NCBI GenBank assembly: GCA_026075535.2
Contig: AP026543.1
Location: 2,976,001 to 3,040,000, forward strand
Direction of reading: 5' to 3'
DNA: 64,000 bases
Origin: Tricholoma matsutake
Lineage: Eukaryota; Basidiomycota; Agaricomycetes; Agaricales; Tricholomataceae
Shown here: one piece after another, positions 42,906 to 55,400 of the stretch
Layout: each line of letters starts with the position of its first letter
How positions within the stretch are numbered: position 1 is the stretch's first letter
The notes under the pieces: model-generated
What the model was told of the DNA's origin: nothing
Databases searched by the model: none
The model's input: only the letters and a program-made list of their open reading frames with translations
Position numbers and translations under genes: made by a program

Positions 42906-44200
42906 TCTTACAAGTTCTCCTCATACCCATAACCCTTCCAGTGCACCAAATACTGGAGTTTTCCTTGATGCAACCAGCTGTTCAAGATCGACTCGAGTTT
43001 GTACTGGGGTTCTCTCTTGATCACTGTAGGTGGTGGTGGTGGACATGAATGGCATCCAATGAATGGTTCTGGGGAGCTGGAAGGAGTTTGATGACATGGA
43101 AGACTGGGTGGAGTCTGGACATGGAGGCTGGGAGGCATAGACAATAGGCATGTGTTCCAACACACTTGACAATGGGGAAAGGTCCCAGGAAGCAATGAGT
43201 GAGTTTCTTGGATGGATGTGTAGTGGAGATGTCACTGGAGTCAAGATAAACTCGATCACCAACCTTGTACTGAGGGGTCGGAGAATGGCGTTGGTTGTAA
43301 AAGTGCGCCATGTCGTCCTTTGCCTTTGCTAAGGCTGCCTTTGTCTCCTCCAAGCTATCCCTCATGTGTTCTGTGAACTCATTCACCATGTCAATCTGTG
43401 AGGGAGTTTGGCAAGGTTTGAATCCCATGCATGGATGCTGTCCAGTGTCTAAGAGGAAAGGGGTCTGTTGAGTGGAAGCATGGACATGGTTGTTGTATCC
43501 AAACTCAGCCAAGGGGAGAAGATCGTCCCAATTTTCCTGGTGCTCATTGACAAAGATGCGGATGTACTGCTCCAGTTCCTGGTTGACTTGCTCAGTCTGG
43601 CTGTCAGTTTGTGGGTGATAGGTGGTCAAAGCAAAGAGTTTGATCCCCTGAAGATGGTACAGCTCACAAGTGAACTCTGCCATGAACTGAGGGCCACAGT
43701 CAGAGAGGAAAGCACCAGGAAGTCCATGTAATTTCCACACATGGTGGAGATAGAGTTGGGCAGCATCCAGGGTGCTGACAGTGGTGTGAGCGGGAATGAA
43801 GTGAGCGTGTTTTCCCACTGAATCAACTGTGCACATCACCACATCAAACCCATTCGACTCTGGCAACTCCACCACAAAGTCGACACTGACAACATCCCAA
43901 CAACTCTCTGGAACAGGAAGAGGGTGTAGCTTGCCAATGGGTTTGTGATGAGGAATATTGGTGCATAAGCCAATGTCACAAGTATGACAATACTGACCAA
44001 TGAGTCATGACATTTGTGGCCACCAATAATTCCGTGAGGTGAGCTCCAAGGTCTTCCAGCATCCAGGATGACTGGCAATCTGTGAGTCATGGTGTTGGGA
44101 TATGATGCGCCAGCAAAGGGCTGGGTCATTGGAGACATAGATGTGATCCCTGAAGTACAACAAGTCCTCCTTTTTAGCCCACTCTGCCACATGCAAGGAA
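42906..44200 (-). pseudogene. Gypsy B integrase and partial chromodomain
   Basis: H2C2 zinc part SQHHDSQIASHPG...YCHTCDIG at about 44100-43980, core VSVDFVVELP (first Asp) at about 43880, FLSDCGPQFMAEF (second Asp) at about 43695, and YHPQTDSQTEQVNQE (Glu) at about 43595. GDRVYLDSSDI and LGPFPIVKCVGTHAYCL follow. Then, in shifted frame, LESILNSWLHQGKLQYLVHWKGYGYEENL gives the first half of a chromodomain, which ends abruptly at 42906. SDCGPQ stands where SDRGPQ is usual (CGT to TGT, a CpG change). Confidence 0.85.
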
Positions 44201-46102
44201 AGGGTGGATCCCTTCCTCAGTTCTTTAACAGCTCTGGCAACAACATCCTCATGTAAACCGCTACGGTTTGCACAACAAATGTCATGTAGAATGTCCTGCT
44301 CCTTGCCCTGGGGTGCGATGCCTTCCAGTGCCTGGATGGTGAACAGGTCTGGCTGCGACAACACAATGTTTTGATTGTCATTGCTGCCATCCCCATGGTC
44401 TGCACATCGGGAGAGGGCATTGGTCTTCCCCATGCTGTGACCCAGACAGTGGTGCAAGGAGAAGTCGAATCTGGATAGATACAGGGACCAACAAGCTTGA
44501 TGACAGTTCAATTTCTTGGCCATCATAAAGTACTTGAGATTATTGTGATCTGTCCAAATTTCCACCTTGTGTTGGGCACCTTTGAGGAAGTGTTGCCACT
44601 CCTCAAGCGCACACATTATTGCCAACACCTCCTTGTCATGGATCTCATAGTTTCACTCTACAACACTAAGGCTTTTGGAGTAGAACACAACAGGATGCCA
44701 CTTTTGGTCCTCCAGAGACTGCTGAGACAACATGGCACTCATTGCAAAGTCAGAACTGTCAGCTTCCACAAAAAGGGCACAAATCATCAGCAAAGGTGAG
44801 AATGGGAGTGGAAGTGACCATCTCCTTAAGCTTTTTGAACACCTCCTGTTGTGCATTACCCCACCTCCATGCCTCCTTTCTTGTCAAGTTGAACAGTGGT
44901 CATGCATGATGTGAGAAATCCTTGATAAAACACTGATAGAAATTGATGAAGCCCAGAAAAGACTGCATTTCTTGTTTGTGGGCATCGGCCAAGCCATGAC
45001 CCCATTCACCTTGATAGGATCCATCTCCACCTGACCCTCCAAGATAATCAAGCTGAGGTACTCAATCTTGGTCTTCTCAAACTTGCACTTGTCCTGATGA
45101 AGGTAGAGTTTGTACCATCAAAGTCATTCTAGGACAAGACACATGATGCAACAGTGCTCTTCAGCTGTGCGAGTGAAGATGAGGATGTCATTGAGATAGA
45201 TGCAAACAACACCTTTGAGGATGAGATTGTGAAAGATGTCATTTATCATGGTCTGAAAGGTGGCAGGACTATTAGTAAGACCAAAGAACATGACAAGCGG
45301 TTCAAAAAGACCACAGTTGGTACAAAAGGCTGCCCTCCACTCATCTCCCTCCTTTATCCTCACATTATTGTAGCCCCAATGGACATTGAGCTTGGTAAAG
45401 TATTGGGCTCCATGGAGCTGGTTCACAAGTTTGGAGATGAGAGGTAATGGGTAGCAATTTTTGACCGTGATGTTGTTGAGCCTTCTGTAGTCTTGAACCA
45501 GTCAAAGTGAGCCATCCTTCTTCTTGACAAAGAAAAAGGGGGAGGCCATGGGTGGTGACTTTGATGGTCAAATATGTCCAGAGGCCAGGTGCTCATTGAT
45601 GAACTGGTCAAGCTGTCACTGTTCTTCAGGAGAAAGAGGATAGACCCTGCAGAATGAAGGGGTTGCACTGGGGGTGAGTTCGATTACATGATCCCACGGC
45701 TTGCGTGCAGAGAGAGAGTTGAATGATTCCTTGGAGAACACATCCCCAAACTCATGGAGATGAGGAAGCAAGGAATCAGTAGAGGATTTAGCAGCATTGT
45801 TTTTGTGAAAGGCCTCAGCGAGGTGTTGGGATATGTTTGATGTAGCACACACCTCGTGCAATGGACAAATTGCAGTGTAGAAGATCCAATCACCTTCCTC
45901 CACTTCCTCTGGCTCCTCATCATCATCATCCGAGCCCAGCATCAGATCAGGAACCCCTTCTAACTCCACTTCAGGTACAGGCAGGGGTCCAGCACAACAC
46001 TTCTGAGTGCGTCGTATTGAGGCCCTTTGTCCACAGTGTTCTTGTCTGGCTTCTGTGAAACAAGTGCAACAGCAGGATGGACACCGGCTCATTGTAACCT
46101 CC
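44200..46102 (-). pseudogene. Gypsy B reverse transcriptase and RNase H, broken
   Basis: The frame opens with ITGEVTMSRCP at about 46090. RPWDHVIELTPSATP lies at about 45690 and [13 protein letters not shown], a shifted QDYRRLN-like block, at about 45500. [26 protein letters not shown] is at about 45400 and [19 protein letters not shown] at about 45300. The catalytic box is [13 protein letters not shown] at about 45190, with Asn for the first Asp of YLDD. RNase H: FVEADSSDFAMSAML, HDKEVLAIMCALEEWQHFLKG, IWTDHNNLKYFMMAKKLN and LGHSMGKTNALSR at about 44780-44410. Numerous stops (for example 44650 and 45115). Confidence 0.85.
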
Positions 46103-46110
46103 CCAGTAAT

Positions 46111-46438
46111 ATTAGAGAACTGCATGGGTTTTACCTGCAGGTTTCCCACACTTTTATTTCCTAATTTATTCAATGAGTTTTGCATGAAAAATCATGAAAA
46201 AAAGGTTTTCTGGAAGGTTTTTGTTGGCTCTTTGTGATCTAGCACATAAAACAATATTTGGATGACATCTGTCATGTGACAGGGTTGAAAATAAATTATT
46301 TTTTTCCTTTGTATCACAAGCATCCATTGAATAGCTATCAGAAAATCATTTTTTCATGACTTTTCATGCAAAACTCATTGAATAAATTAGGAAATAAAAG
46401 TGTGGGAGACCCGTGGGTAAAACCTGTGCAGTTCCCTA
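46111..46438. mobile_element. hAT-type MITE (copy f) in Gypsy B polyprotein, about 328 bp
   Basis: Inverted repeats of roughly 90 bp: the left arm has GAACTGCATGGGTTTTACC and the right arm, reversed, GGGAACTGCACAGGTTTTACC. Flanks CCCAGTAA (46103-46110) and CCCAGTAT (46439-46446) agree at 7 of 8. It splits a minus-strand sequence reading NWHTG and EVTMSRCP, normally contiguous in Gypsy polyproteins. No coding. Confidence 0.85.
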
Positions 46439-46446
46439 CCCAGTAT

Positions 46447-47005
46447 GCCAGTTGACCTCTGGGTTATGGTCTCAAAGCCATGGATAGCCCAAAATCACCT
46501 TTTGCTTTCCTAATCGAGTGACAGCAAAAAGGGCACGCTCACTATGATCTTTGTAATGGAGGACCAAGTCTACAACCTCTTGGATGGCACCAGCTTCGTT
46601 TGGGGACCCATCCACATTATAAACAGGTATTGGATGCGAGAGCAAGCGAGTATTCAGGTGATGTTGTTGTACGAGATAGGCATTGATGAAGAGACTGGCC
46701 GCACCAGAGTCCAGGAGTGCAGAGACACTGAGTATCTGTCCAGTGTCCGTAGTCTGTAGTTTGATTGCTAGGTTCAAGATGTGTAGAGGGAGTGGATGCA
46801 ACAATATATTTGCATGGTCAAAGCGCTCCCATGATTTAATTTTGGGCGATGGGGCAGAGGGAGAGATGGGAAGAGCAGGTATGTCTTCAGCCAACTTTGA
46901 AGGGTCAGAGAGGGGAACAGTCATGGAAACAGATTCATTCTCCAGGGATTCGACTGACAAAACTTCAAAGTGGTTATGGACAGGCAGTGAGGGTGAATGA
47001 TTCAC
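46447..47005 (-). pseudogene. Gypsy B aspartic protease
   Basis: VSALLDSGAASLFINAYLV at about 46710 has the catalytic DSGA intact. TRLLSHPIPVYNVDGSPNEAG and KQKVILGYPWL follow at about 46500, as in retroviral-type aspartic proteases of Gypsy elements. It cuts the polyprotein. A stop (TGA) follows PWL at about 46470, just before DHNPEVNWHTG. Upstream is an acidic/Ser linker from the gag. Confidence 0.82.
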
Positions 47006-47059
47006 TCGCTGTGAATAGAAAAATCCTGCTCCTCTACAACTTCTGACCTTATTTCCTCT

Positions 47060-47382
47060 GCAACCTGATCCTTCACTTCCTCAACATCTACAAGCGCCAA
47101 CAGGTCTTGGAGGAGTTCATCTCACCCCTCAGGGGTGAGCATGCAGATATCATGACGATGGGGACATGCTCTGGCCCTGTGTCCAGTTTCCCCACAGTGG
47201 TAGCAGAGATCCAAGCTATGTGCACAGCTGTGGGCCGCATCAACATCCATTGGTACCAGGACATTGATGGCTGGTGCAGTCTGATGGACAGGAATGGGGT
47301 TATGGTGGGGAAGGGTTCAATTGAAGGTGTAGGGCACATGAGTGGTAGTTGGAGCATGGAATGCAGCATTAAACACCACATT
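47060..47382 (-). pseudogene. Gypsy B gag, 3' part with CCHC zinc knuckle
   Basis: Minus frame: NAAFHAPTTTHVPY directly at the LINE insertion point, then PMDVDAA, then CYHCGETGHRARACP at about 47160-47205, a canonical CX2CX4HX4C knuckle that binds element RNA. Then DELLQDLLALVDVEEV leads into the protease region. A stop separates the knuckle from the next block. It continues the gag part at 55605-56342. Confidence 0.85.
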
Positions 47383-47480
47383 AGGGACTCTCTTAGGAAA
47401 CAACTATGTGGCACCCCAACAATGGCCCCAGAAAGACACTCAAGAAATCGTTGATTTTGATGACCACAGGACGTCCATGT

Positions 47481-48482
47481 TGATGATACTCAACCCAGAA
47501 ACCCAAACAAAACACAAAAAGGTCTTGAATAGTATAACACAAGTTAGAGGAAGGATGCGAGGTGGTACTAAATATCACCGCTGTTACCCAAGGGTGGAGC
47601 AATTACATTTGAAGAGGTCTGATGATATTTGATGAAGTTTGAGGGTGTACAAAGCTCTGCAAAGATGTTCAAGAAAAGTTTGAAGATGTTCGAGAAAGTT
47701 CGAGGACGTCTGAGGGGTTTGTGGAGGATGAGAATAGTTTCAACTGATGCTGTGGATAGACGATAGAGATGTGGAAAAGTCTCAAGAGGGGATAGATGAT
47801 AGACAATAATTTTGAGAAGCTAATATGGGAAGTTTGAGAAAGTTTGAGGTAACCTGCTAAACTTCAGGTCTAAGACGAGAGACTTGGACTCAAGAGGATT
47901 GCTCTTAAATCAGACAATGGATATGAGAGGATGATCTATTCTGTCTTTCTAAGTAGCTAGTACAAGGCTATATATGTTCTGAAGAGATGGTACTTAGAAG
48001 GAAATTAAACATGAGGACTACATGAGGCAAGATATAAAACAATAAAGAACTTTCCAAATCATAGAATAAATGAGAGATGATGAGAAGGGAAATGTATAGA
48101 GTCATGATTTATCAAGGGTACCTGTCCTATTGATCCAATATGTCAAAGCACCACAATTGCATCCTAAAAGCCCATTGTCATGTCTCCTCGTGTCCAGTAG
48201 TGCTTGATATGCAACACACTAACTCGTACAAGGTGTGCTGCATGTGTCTGAATGGCAGTATGATAGGCATACGGCAGCTGAAGGCATTCAAGGTGCTGCA
48301 AAGTTGTTTGAACTTGCTCAAAGTGTTGCAAAGTTGTTTGAAGTTGTTCAAAATAGTTTTGGAGCAGTTCTGTGGGGTTAATAGGGGTTCATATGGATTT
48401 GTAGGGGTTGGGAGCATGCGTGGTGATGTGTCAATGCATTTGGAAATGTTCCCAGAGATTAGAGTGCAAGGTGGACCTATCA
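47481..48482. mobile_element. LTR-like block within the LINE-2 5' region
   Basis: Starts TGATGATACTCAACCC like the block at 4819-5992 and ends GACCTATCA. Middle motifs (ACATGAGGCAA, GTTGTTTGAA) occur in the same order. The lack of a target duplication leaves two readings: a nested solo LTR, or a piece of the LINE promoter region that is also found alone at 4819. Confidence 0.4.
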
Positions 48483-48557
48483 GTGTCATTATTGCTGCTT
48501 AGAAAATACCACATAAACTGTACCTAGGCCGTCGAATACTAGGAGTCCAATAGTAAG

Positions 48558-50485
48558 ATGTCGCCATTGCCTTTGGTGATGGCAGCACACAATACAAGAG
48601 CAACTGCTGCACTGATGCCAAAAACACAAGATGAGATCACAAAGATGTCAGGTATGGAAGTCAAGGATGCAGAATCAGCAAGAGCATTTCTCATGCATGG
48701 AGCCTACATGGTCGAGGGAGCAGAGACTAGTATGGACATGTTGAGCACAGTTGCCCTGCAACTTTCCCAAATGCAGAAATTGCCAAAGCCTGCGATGGAA
48801 GCTTTCCAAGCACTAGCTTTCCTGATAGACAATGCCCACCAGAAGCAGTTTGGTGGGATGATGACAGATCTAGTGGAGAAATCACTCAACAACATGCTAG
48901 GATGTGCCAAGTCAACCATGGAGGAAGCTTCAGACAATCTGTTATCTGCAGCGATATCTGCAACCAACACGATGGACAAGTTTTGGGAGGAATGTCAAAG
49001 ACTCACAGCAGACCTCAAGGAAGCAATGGAGGAAGCAGTAGAAGTCATCAGAGATGCACCAGGGAGACAAGCAGATGAGAGAATAGAGAAGAGTCCGGCA
49101 TTGGTGGGAGAGGGAACGTACGTGGATTGCGTGAGGAGGAACATGGCACCGCCGCTGCCAATGCATGCTGTGGTTATAGCACGAGGGGAGATGCAGAAGC
49201 GATGGGTGCAGTTGGTGAAGGCTGCAGGCTTGGAGAGAGATGGGATGGCAGAGCTGACAGAAGCAACTGGTGGAGAAAGCCAATGTGGCTCTAGACTTGA
49301 TGGGGCTGCAAGCAGAAGACAAACCAGAGGGGACACAATTTGTAGGGGTGAGCAAGTTGAATGGAGCAGGAGGGGTAATGTCTGAGATGTATTTGGAAGG
49401 GGCGGCTGAATGGTTGAAAGGTGGCGATGTGATAAAGGTCTACAGGGCACAGACATATGAAGTGGTGATGGATTGGGTTCTGACAACACTGGATATGGGC
49501 CATATGGGGGCACTGGAATTGATAGAACAAGCAAGTGGGTTGCAGATGGCAGCAATCCATGATGTGCAGTGGATCAAGCCAGTACACTTGAGGACTCCAG
49601 GACAGAGTATGGCACTTGCCATCTTTAGGTTCTCCACATGCAAGGGAGCTAACCATGCAATCAGATTTGGCTTATTCATGGAAGGGAAGAAGGTGTGGGC
49701 AAGGAAACAACTGCAGGAGCCTAGACCCCACCTCAAATGCCAATGCTTCAGGGAACACAGGGCAGCAAAATGTGCATTGATACATGAGGTCTGCAGAAAG
49801 CAGCACAGAACCAGCGACTGTCAGGAGACAGACCAGGGCACATTTACATGCTCCAACTGCAAAACGGTGAACAATGGGAAGCAGGGAGGGCATGGCACTT
49901 TGGATGACCACTGCCCAGTATCCTAGAGCATGTAGATCAGGTGAACTATTTGTGCCACAAAGACAAGTACAGATTCTTCTGTATGGCCAATCTGAAGACA
50001 TGGGAGACACTCAAGGGTGGGAGGTACACAGGAACTTTCAGGATGCACCATGGGAGAGAGATGGGAACTGGCAGGGTGGATGGACTCAGGGGAACACACC
50101 ACTCAATCAGGGGGGAGGACAAGGTCAGTTGGCAGGAGGTCAAAGGGGAGAGGGAGGAAACTGGGGAGCAGGGGATAATGGGTGGGCAGGAATACAGACA
50201 GAAGGACTAAGGGGAGAGGCAGTGGATAGAGGTGGGAGCAGGGAAATGGGAAGAGGGGGATTTGGAGCAGGTGGAACTCAGGGAGGGGCAGTGAACCGGA
50301 ACTACAGGCAGGAAACACAAAGAACTGGTGGAACAGTGCAGTCTATGCTTGACTTGTGGGCAATTGGAGGTTTTGGGACATGGGCAGACCAGATGGATGT
50401 GAACATAGTGGCAAATGCACATGCTCAGTTGGGCAAGATTAGGGGTACTAGCAGGCAACAAGTCAACCCCATAGCCCATGCCTGA
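48558..50485 (+). pseudogene. LINE-2 ORF1, gag-like RNA-binding protein, frameshifted
   Basis: Start at ATG 48558. Residues 1-200 are helical, with a Met/Gln/Glu-rich likely coiled coil (DLVEKSLNNML...TADLKEAMEEAVEVIRD). After a frameshift near 49265 comes the conserved part GAAEWLKGGDVIKVYRAQTYEVVMDWV...GANHAIRFGLFMEGKKVWARKQL, then zinc knuckles CQCFREHRAAKC, CRKQHRTSDC and CSNC (about 49735-49860). A second shift near 49925 leads into CHKDKYRFFCMANLKTWE, and the tail is Gly/Gln-rich (about 50095-50330). The ORF ends at 50485, and the ORF2 ATG at 50478 overlaps its stop. Confidence 0.82.
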
Positions 50486-53400
50486 TACATCAGAAATACA
50501 TGAACTGCGAAGACTGAGGATATGGAAGCAAAATCTGAATCATTCCCTGGAGGGTCAACTTGATCTACTCCAATCACTGAGAGCCAAGGACTAGGGTGTG
50601 ACACAGGTAACCCATGGGTACATTTTTTTGTACCTGCACCCATACCCATGGACACCATACCTGCACAGGTAGGGGTGCAGTGTTTATCATGGGTCACCGT
50701 CAGGTTTTGACTCAACCACATATTTTAATAATATAATTACATTAAACTAATATATAAACATAATAAGAATGCCCCCCTCTCACATTTGGAGTGAGGGGGT
50801 GCCCTGTCGTCACTGCACCCCATTTCCACCCCACGAGCAGTTGCTCATGGTGGCGGTTGGGGGTGCTATGGTGGTGTTGGTGGTGGTGGCCATCGTTGTT
50901 GTTGTCATCGTGCCTGCTCCCCCTTCTCATCATCCCCATCCTTGTTGCACCCCATTTCCACCCCACAAGCAGTTGCTTGTAGCAGTGGTTGGGGGTGCTG
51001 TTCATGTGGTACTGGTCATGCCCATCATTATCATCAGTGCCCCCTCTCCACTTGTCATCCGACGTGTTGCTGGTTCCATCCCTGTTGTTATCCACCCTGT
51101 GAGCAGAGGCTCACAGTGGTGGTGGTGCTGGGGTGCTGTTGATGGTGTTGTCTTGCTATTAGAACCTAAAGATCAAATAAGTTAGTTAGAAAGAAACAAG
51201 ATTGAAATATATATAGAAATACCTAGGGCCCAAATGATGATAGACATTGTTTGGGCTGCAATAAGACCCCCTCTGTCTCACTCTTGAAGTGAGGGAGGGG
51301 CTGGCACCAGAGAAGCAGGGACCTCCATCTTGCTTTTGAGGTGAGGGAGGGGCGTTGGATGGGCCACATACGCCGTTGTAGACAAAAGTGTAACATATGA
51401 TCAGCATATCAACAGACTCACATGATATCAACAGACTCACATGACTGGAATCCCGGTACTGGCATACCCATAACACCATGGAAACAGGTACAGTGTTGCA
51501 CAGGTATGGCAATCTGGAACCATACCCATACCCAAGCGTACCTGTGACCAGATATCCACAGTGTTACCCATACCTGTGTCACACCCTACCAAGAACTATG
51601 ACCTCGCAATGTTACCGGAACCACATATAGATTTTCTAGGAAGGACAAGATTGAACTTGCATTGGACAGTCGTATACCCTAAGCAGCATTTGGCAAACCC
51701 AAGTGCCACATGCTCCATCATTATAGTAAACCAAAACTCAACTTCAAACAGACCAAAATATCCCTCCCATTGCCAGAGTGACTGGGGTCTGGCTCTGCAG
51801 AAATTTCAGTATAATTCATATTATCAACATATACAATGACTGCAAACATAATGGAAGCTTAGAGGTGGTGAAGGAGTACATGAGGGGGAGAGTGCAGGAG
51901 CAGGTGGAGGGAGAGAGAGTGCGGTACATGTGGCTAGGCAACTTCAACTGACACCACCCATTGTGGGATGAGGAGCAGAATGCACACCCTTTCATGACAG
52001 CTGCATTGGAAGCGACCCAGCCCCTGCTTAACATGATCACAAGGTACAACATGAAGATGGCATTGCCAAAGGACATACCAACATTGGAAGCCAGTTCAAC
52101 CAAAAACTATACATGGGTGGACAACATTTTTTGTTCTGCAATGTTGCTCAATGTGTTTGTTATGTGCAACACAGATCCACAGCAATGACCACAGAAGACA
52201 GACCACATGCCAATACTCAGCCATCTAGAGATCACACCAGGTCAAACAGAGTTCGAAGCAAAGTTCAACTACAAATTAATAGACTGGGTGGAATTCCACA
52301 AGACTTTGGAAGCCAGGCTCACAGTGTTGCCAGAACCAGAGGAACTCACCATGATAGTGCAGTTCCACACCACACTCGAACAGCTAGACCTGGTAATCAA
52401 GGCAGCCATCATGAAACATGTACCAATGTCAAAACTCAGTCCATACTCAAAGTGTTGGTGGTCAAAAGAGTTGGCTGCACTAAAGAAGGTGAAGGAGAAG
52501 CTGGTGAGAAGGTCATATGAGAGGCGAGCAGGGGATGAGGATCCAATACATGAAGTGTTCCAGCAGGCAAGGAACAACTATTCTGAGGCAATCCGAACCA
52601 CAAAGGCAGAACACTGGACAGAGTGGCTGGAGTTCTTGGATGGGGAGGAGTTGTGGGCAGCAAACCAGCTAGTAACAGGACCAGCATCAGATGGAGGGAG
52701 GTGTCGAGTGCCAATGCTACAGGTGAAAGACCCAAAGGTGGTTACACAAGAAGCATGCACTAACAAAGACGAGGGGGGTCTCTTCTACCAAACCTTCTTT
52801 CCAACTTGGACAGCACCACCAGCCACAGCATCCACCAAGCCTTATCCCCCAGCAAAGTGGAAATACGAACCAGTCACAGATGAGCAGATTTGCTGGGAAA
52901 TAAGGAAGATGAAACCCTGGAAAGCCATGAGATCAGGCACAGTCCCAAACTCAGTATTTGTCCATGCACAGGAGCTGTTAATTCTGCATCTAGGTCCGAT
53001 TTTCTGAGCCACTGACACTCTCAAGGTCTACCCAAGTGATTGGAAAGTAACCAAAACACCAGTACTGAAGAAGCCAGGCAGATTACACCTCACCAAATGC
53101 ATGGAGGCCCATAGTGTTATCCAATGGCTATGTGAGATTGCTAAATGGGTGTAAAACAGAAGATCTGGTGCTAATGTGCAAAAAGACAGGAATTCTCCCT
53201 CCCAACCACTTTGGAGGCAGGCCAGGAAGGGCAACTACTGACTCAATACATCTGATGGTGAAGACAGTGAAGGATGCATGGAGGAAAGGGGAAGTGGCAT
53301 CATTGTTGTGTTTAGATGTGAAGGGAGCATTCCCGAGCATGGCAGTGGATGTGATAAAGCATGAGATGTGTCAACACGGGGTGCCAGAGGGACATGTGGA

Positions 53401-55400
53401 GTGGTTGGGGAGATGGCTGGAGGGCAGGCAGACAACACTTGTATTCGATGACTACCAGTCTGAGCTTTTTGACATTGAAGATGGGCTGGATCAAATGATG
53501 CACAGTCACTGATCGCATGGATCATCTACAATCTGCAAATTTTGCAAATTTTCCAGAAGTTGGTAAAGGACACTGGGCTTCTATATGTTGATGACGCAGC
53601 AGCATTGGTGACTGGAGCAGACTTCCACATTACCCATGACAAGCTGAGGGACATCATGAACCACAAAGGAGGGATTTTGGAGTGGGCTGCAGCACACAAT
53701 TGCTCATTTGGAATTGAGAAGTTTCAGCTGGTTGACCTGTCATGACAAAAGATATGGGACCCCTTCCAGCCACACAAATGAATACCAACCCCATGAGCAG
53801 CATTCATACTCAACAGCCAACAGATTGAATCAACCACAATGGTCAAGTTTCTGGGACTACACATTGACAGAGCTGAGGTGGAAGGAGCAGATGGCAGTGG
53901 CACTTGGGAAAGGACAGGATTAGTTGGGGCAGTGCGGGAGGATTGCAAGGCCATCAGGGGGAATATCAGGGCAACACGTGCATTGGTTGTACCTATCAGT
54001 GGTGAGGCCACAGTGTTATACAGGGCAGACATGTTCCTGGGACCAGCACTATGGAGTGCATCTTTCAAGGTCAACAAAGGTGGGTGGGCAGCACTCAACA
54101 AACTAGCTGCAATTCAGAGGAGGGCAGCGATACTCATTGTCAGTGGGATGCATACATCACCAACAGATATGCTAGATGTACATGCCAATCTTTTACCGTT
54201 CCACCTTCTAGTCAACAAAGTTTGGTTCCAAGCTGCACTACACCTGGCAATGCTTCCCATTACACATCCACTAAATAACCCAGTAAAACAAGCAGCCAAC
54301 CAGTTCATCAAAAAACACCACACACCACTACACGAAATGATGCACACATTCAAGTTGAAACCAGACCTAATAGAGAAGATTTAAGCAGTGTGACAAGGGC
54401 CAAAGTGGAAGCCCAACATGATGCTATACATTGCAGAAAGCAAGGAGCAAGTGAAGGAAGAAGAAGGGGCAGATGAGTCATGGGTGAAAGTGTTTATGGA
54501 TGGCTCAGGGTATGAAGGACAGGTGGGAGTTGTACCAAGATGGTGCAGTTAGGAGTAGAAGGAGAGTGAGGCTAGGATCCATATGGCACCACACCATATA
54601 TGAAGGGGAGGGGGTAGGGATGATTCTGGGTCTGGAGCTGATCAGAGAGGAACAACATGCAAATGGGACAATATCAATGGGAGTCAACAACACAGCAGCC
54701 ATCACTGCAACACATTCAATCAAACCAGGGCCAGGACACTATCTATGGGACTTGTTCCACCGGTGGCTGAAAATGGTGTATGACAAACACCAAGACATGG
54801 ACCTGTTGATAAGGTGGATGCCTGGACACATTGACATTGAAGGGAATGAGGAAGCTGACAAAGAAGCTAAAGCAGCAGCCAAACACAGATCTAGTCCAAA
54901 CCAAAAGTTCCCCTCACAGTTATGGAGAATGCTACCATGCAGCAAATCAGTGGTCTGGCAGGCATATCATGCAAAACTGAAGCAAGTGGCAGTGAAGGTG
55001 TGGCAGAAGTCGCTGCGGTTCAAGCAGATGAAGCGGATAGACCCAGCGCTACCATCCGACAAGTTCAGCAAACATTGAAAATGTTGCACAAACATGCAGG
55101 CCTACTGTTCCAGCTGTGATCAGGACACATTTCATTAAACAAGCACTTGCACCGCATCCAAAAAGCTGACTCTCCAATCTGCCCCTGCTGCCACCAACAC
55201 AACAAAACAGTAATGCACTATGTGATGCACTGTCCAGCCCACACAAGAACACGAGAAACAAGATGATATGAGCGGGTGGAAGAGGAGCAAGAGACTTATC
55301 CAAGTTGTTGACAGATCCCAAGTTGTTCCCCCACCTCTTCCATTTTATTGGCCACAGCGGATGCATGCAGTCCATCTTTGTGGAAATCCCTGACCAGCCC
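50478..55400 (+). pseudogene. LINE-2 ORF2: endonuclease, reverse transcriptase, RNase H, broken by a MITE and shifts
   Basis: The endonuclease begins LEGQLDLLQSLRAKD at 50540-50591, jumps the MITE, and resumes YDLAMLPEPHIDFLG (Glu) at about 51597. WLGNFN*HHPLWDEEQ at about 51935 has a TGA where LINE-1 keeps CGA. YTWVDNIF is at 52108 and DHMPILSHLEI at 52200. RT from 52207: NHFGGRPGRATTDSIHL at 53205, LLCLDVKGAFPSM at about 53305, LLYVDDAAALVTG at 53580 (both Asp intact), and KFLGLHIDRAE at 53842. RNase H: VFMDGSGYEGQVGVV at 54490, WMPGHIDIEGNEEADKEAKAA at about 54820-54890. C-terminal CPCCHQHNKTVMHYVMHC at about 55170-55225 is the Cys/His motif typical of this LINE type. About six frame breaks. 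Confidence 0.88.
50592..51588. mobile_element. hAT-type MITE (copy g) in LINE-2 endonuclease, 997 bp
   Basis: Inverted ends TAGGGTGTGACACAGGTA...TACCTGTGTCACACCCTA match perfectly for 18 bp. Flanks CCAAGGAC (50584-50591) and CCAAGAAC (51589-51596) agree at 7 of 8. Excision gives RAKDYDLAML. The hairpin-intron unit is present in reverse (about 51165-51262), as are palindromes of the GAGCAGTTGCTC type (about 50832, 50965, 51095). Confidence 0.95.

Noticed and set aside
49946..50479. Long minus-strand frames opposite the LINE-2 ORF1 tail
   Set aside because: They are antisense to a Gly-rich tail and are Pro/Leu-rich by composition only.
50742..51185. Frames of 117-138 residues inside MITE copy g
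   Set aside because: They are products of palindromic low-complexity sequence that recurs non-codingly in other MITEs.
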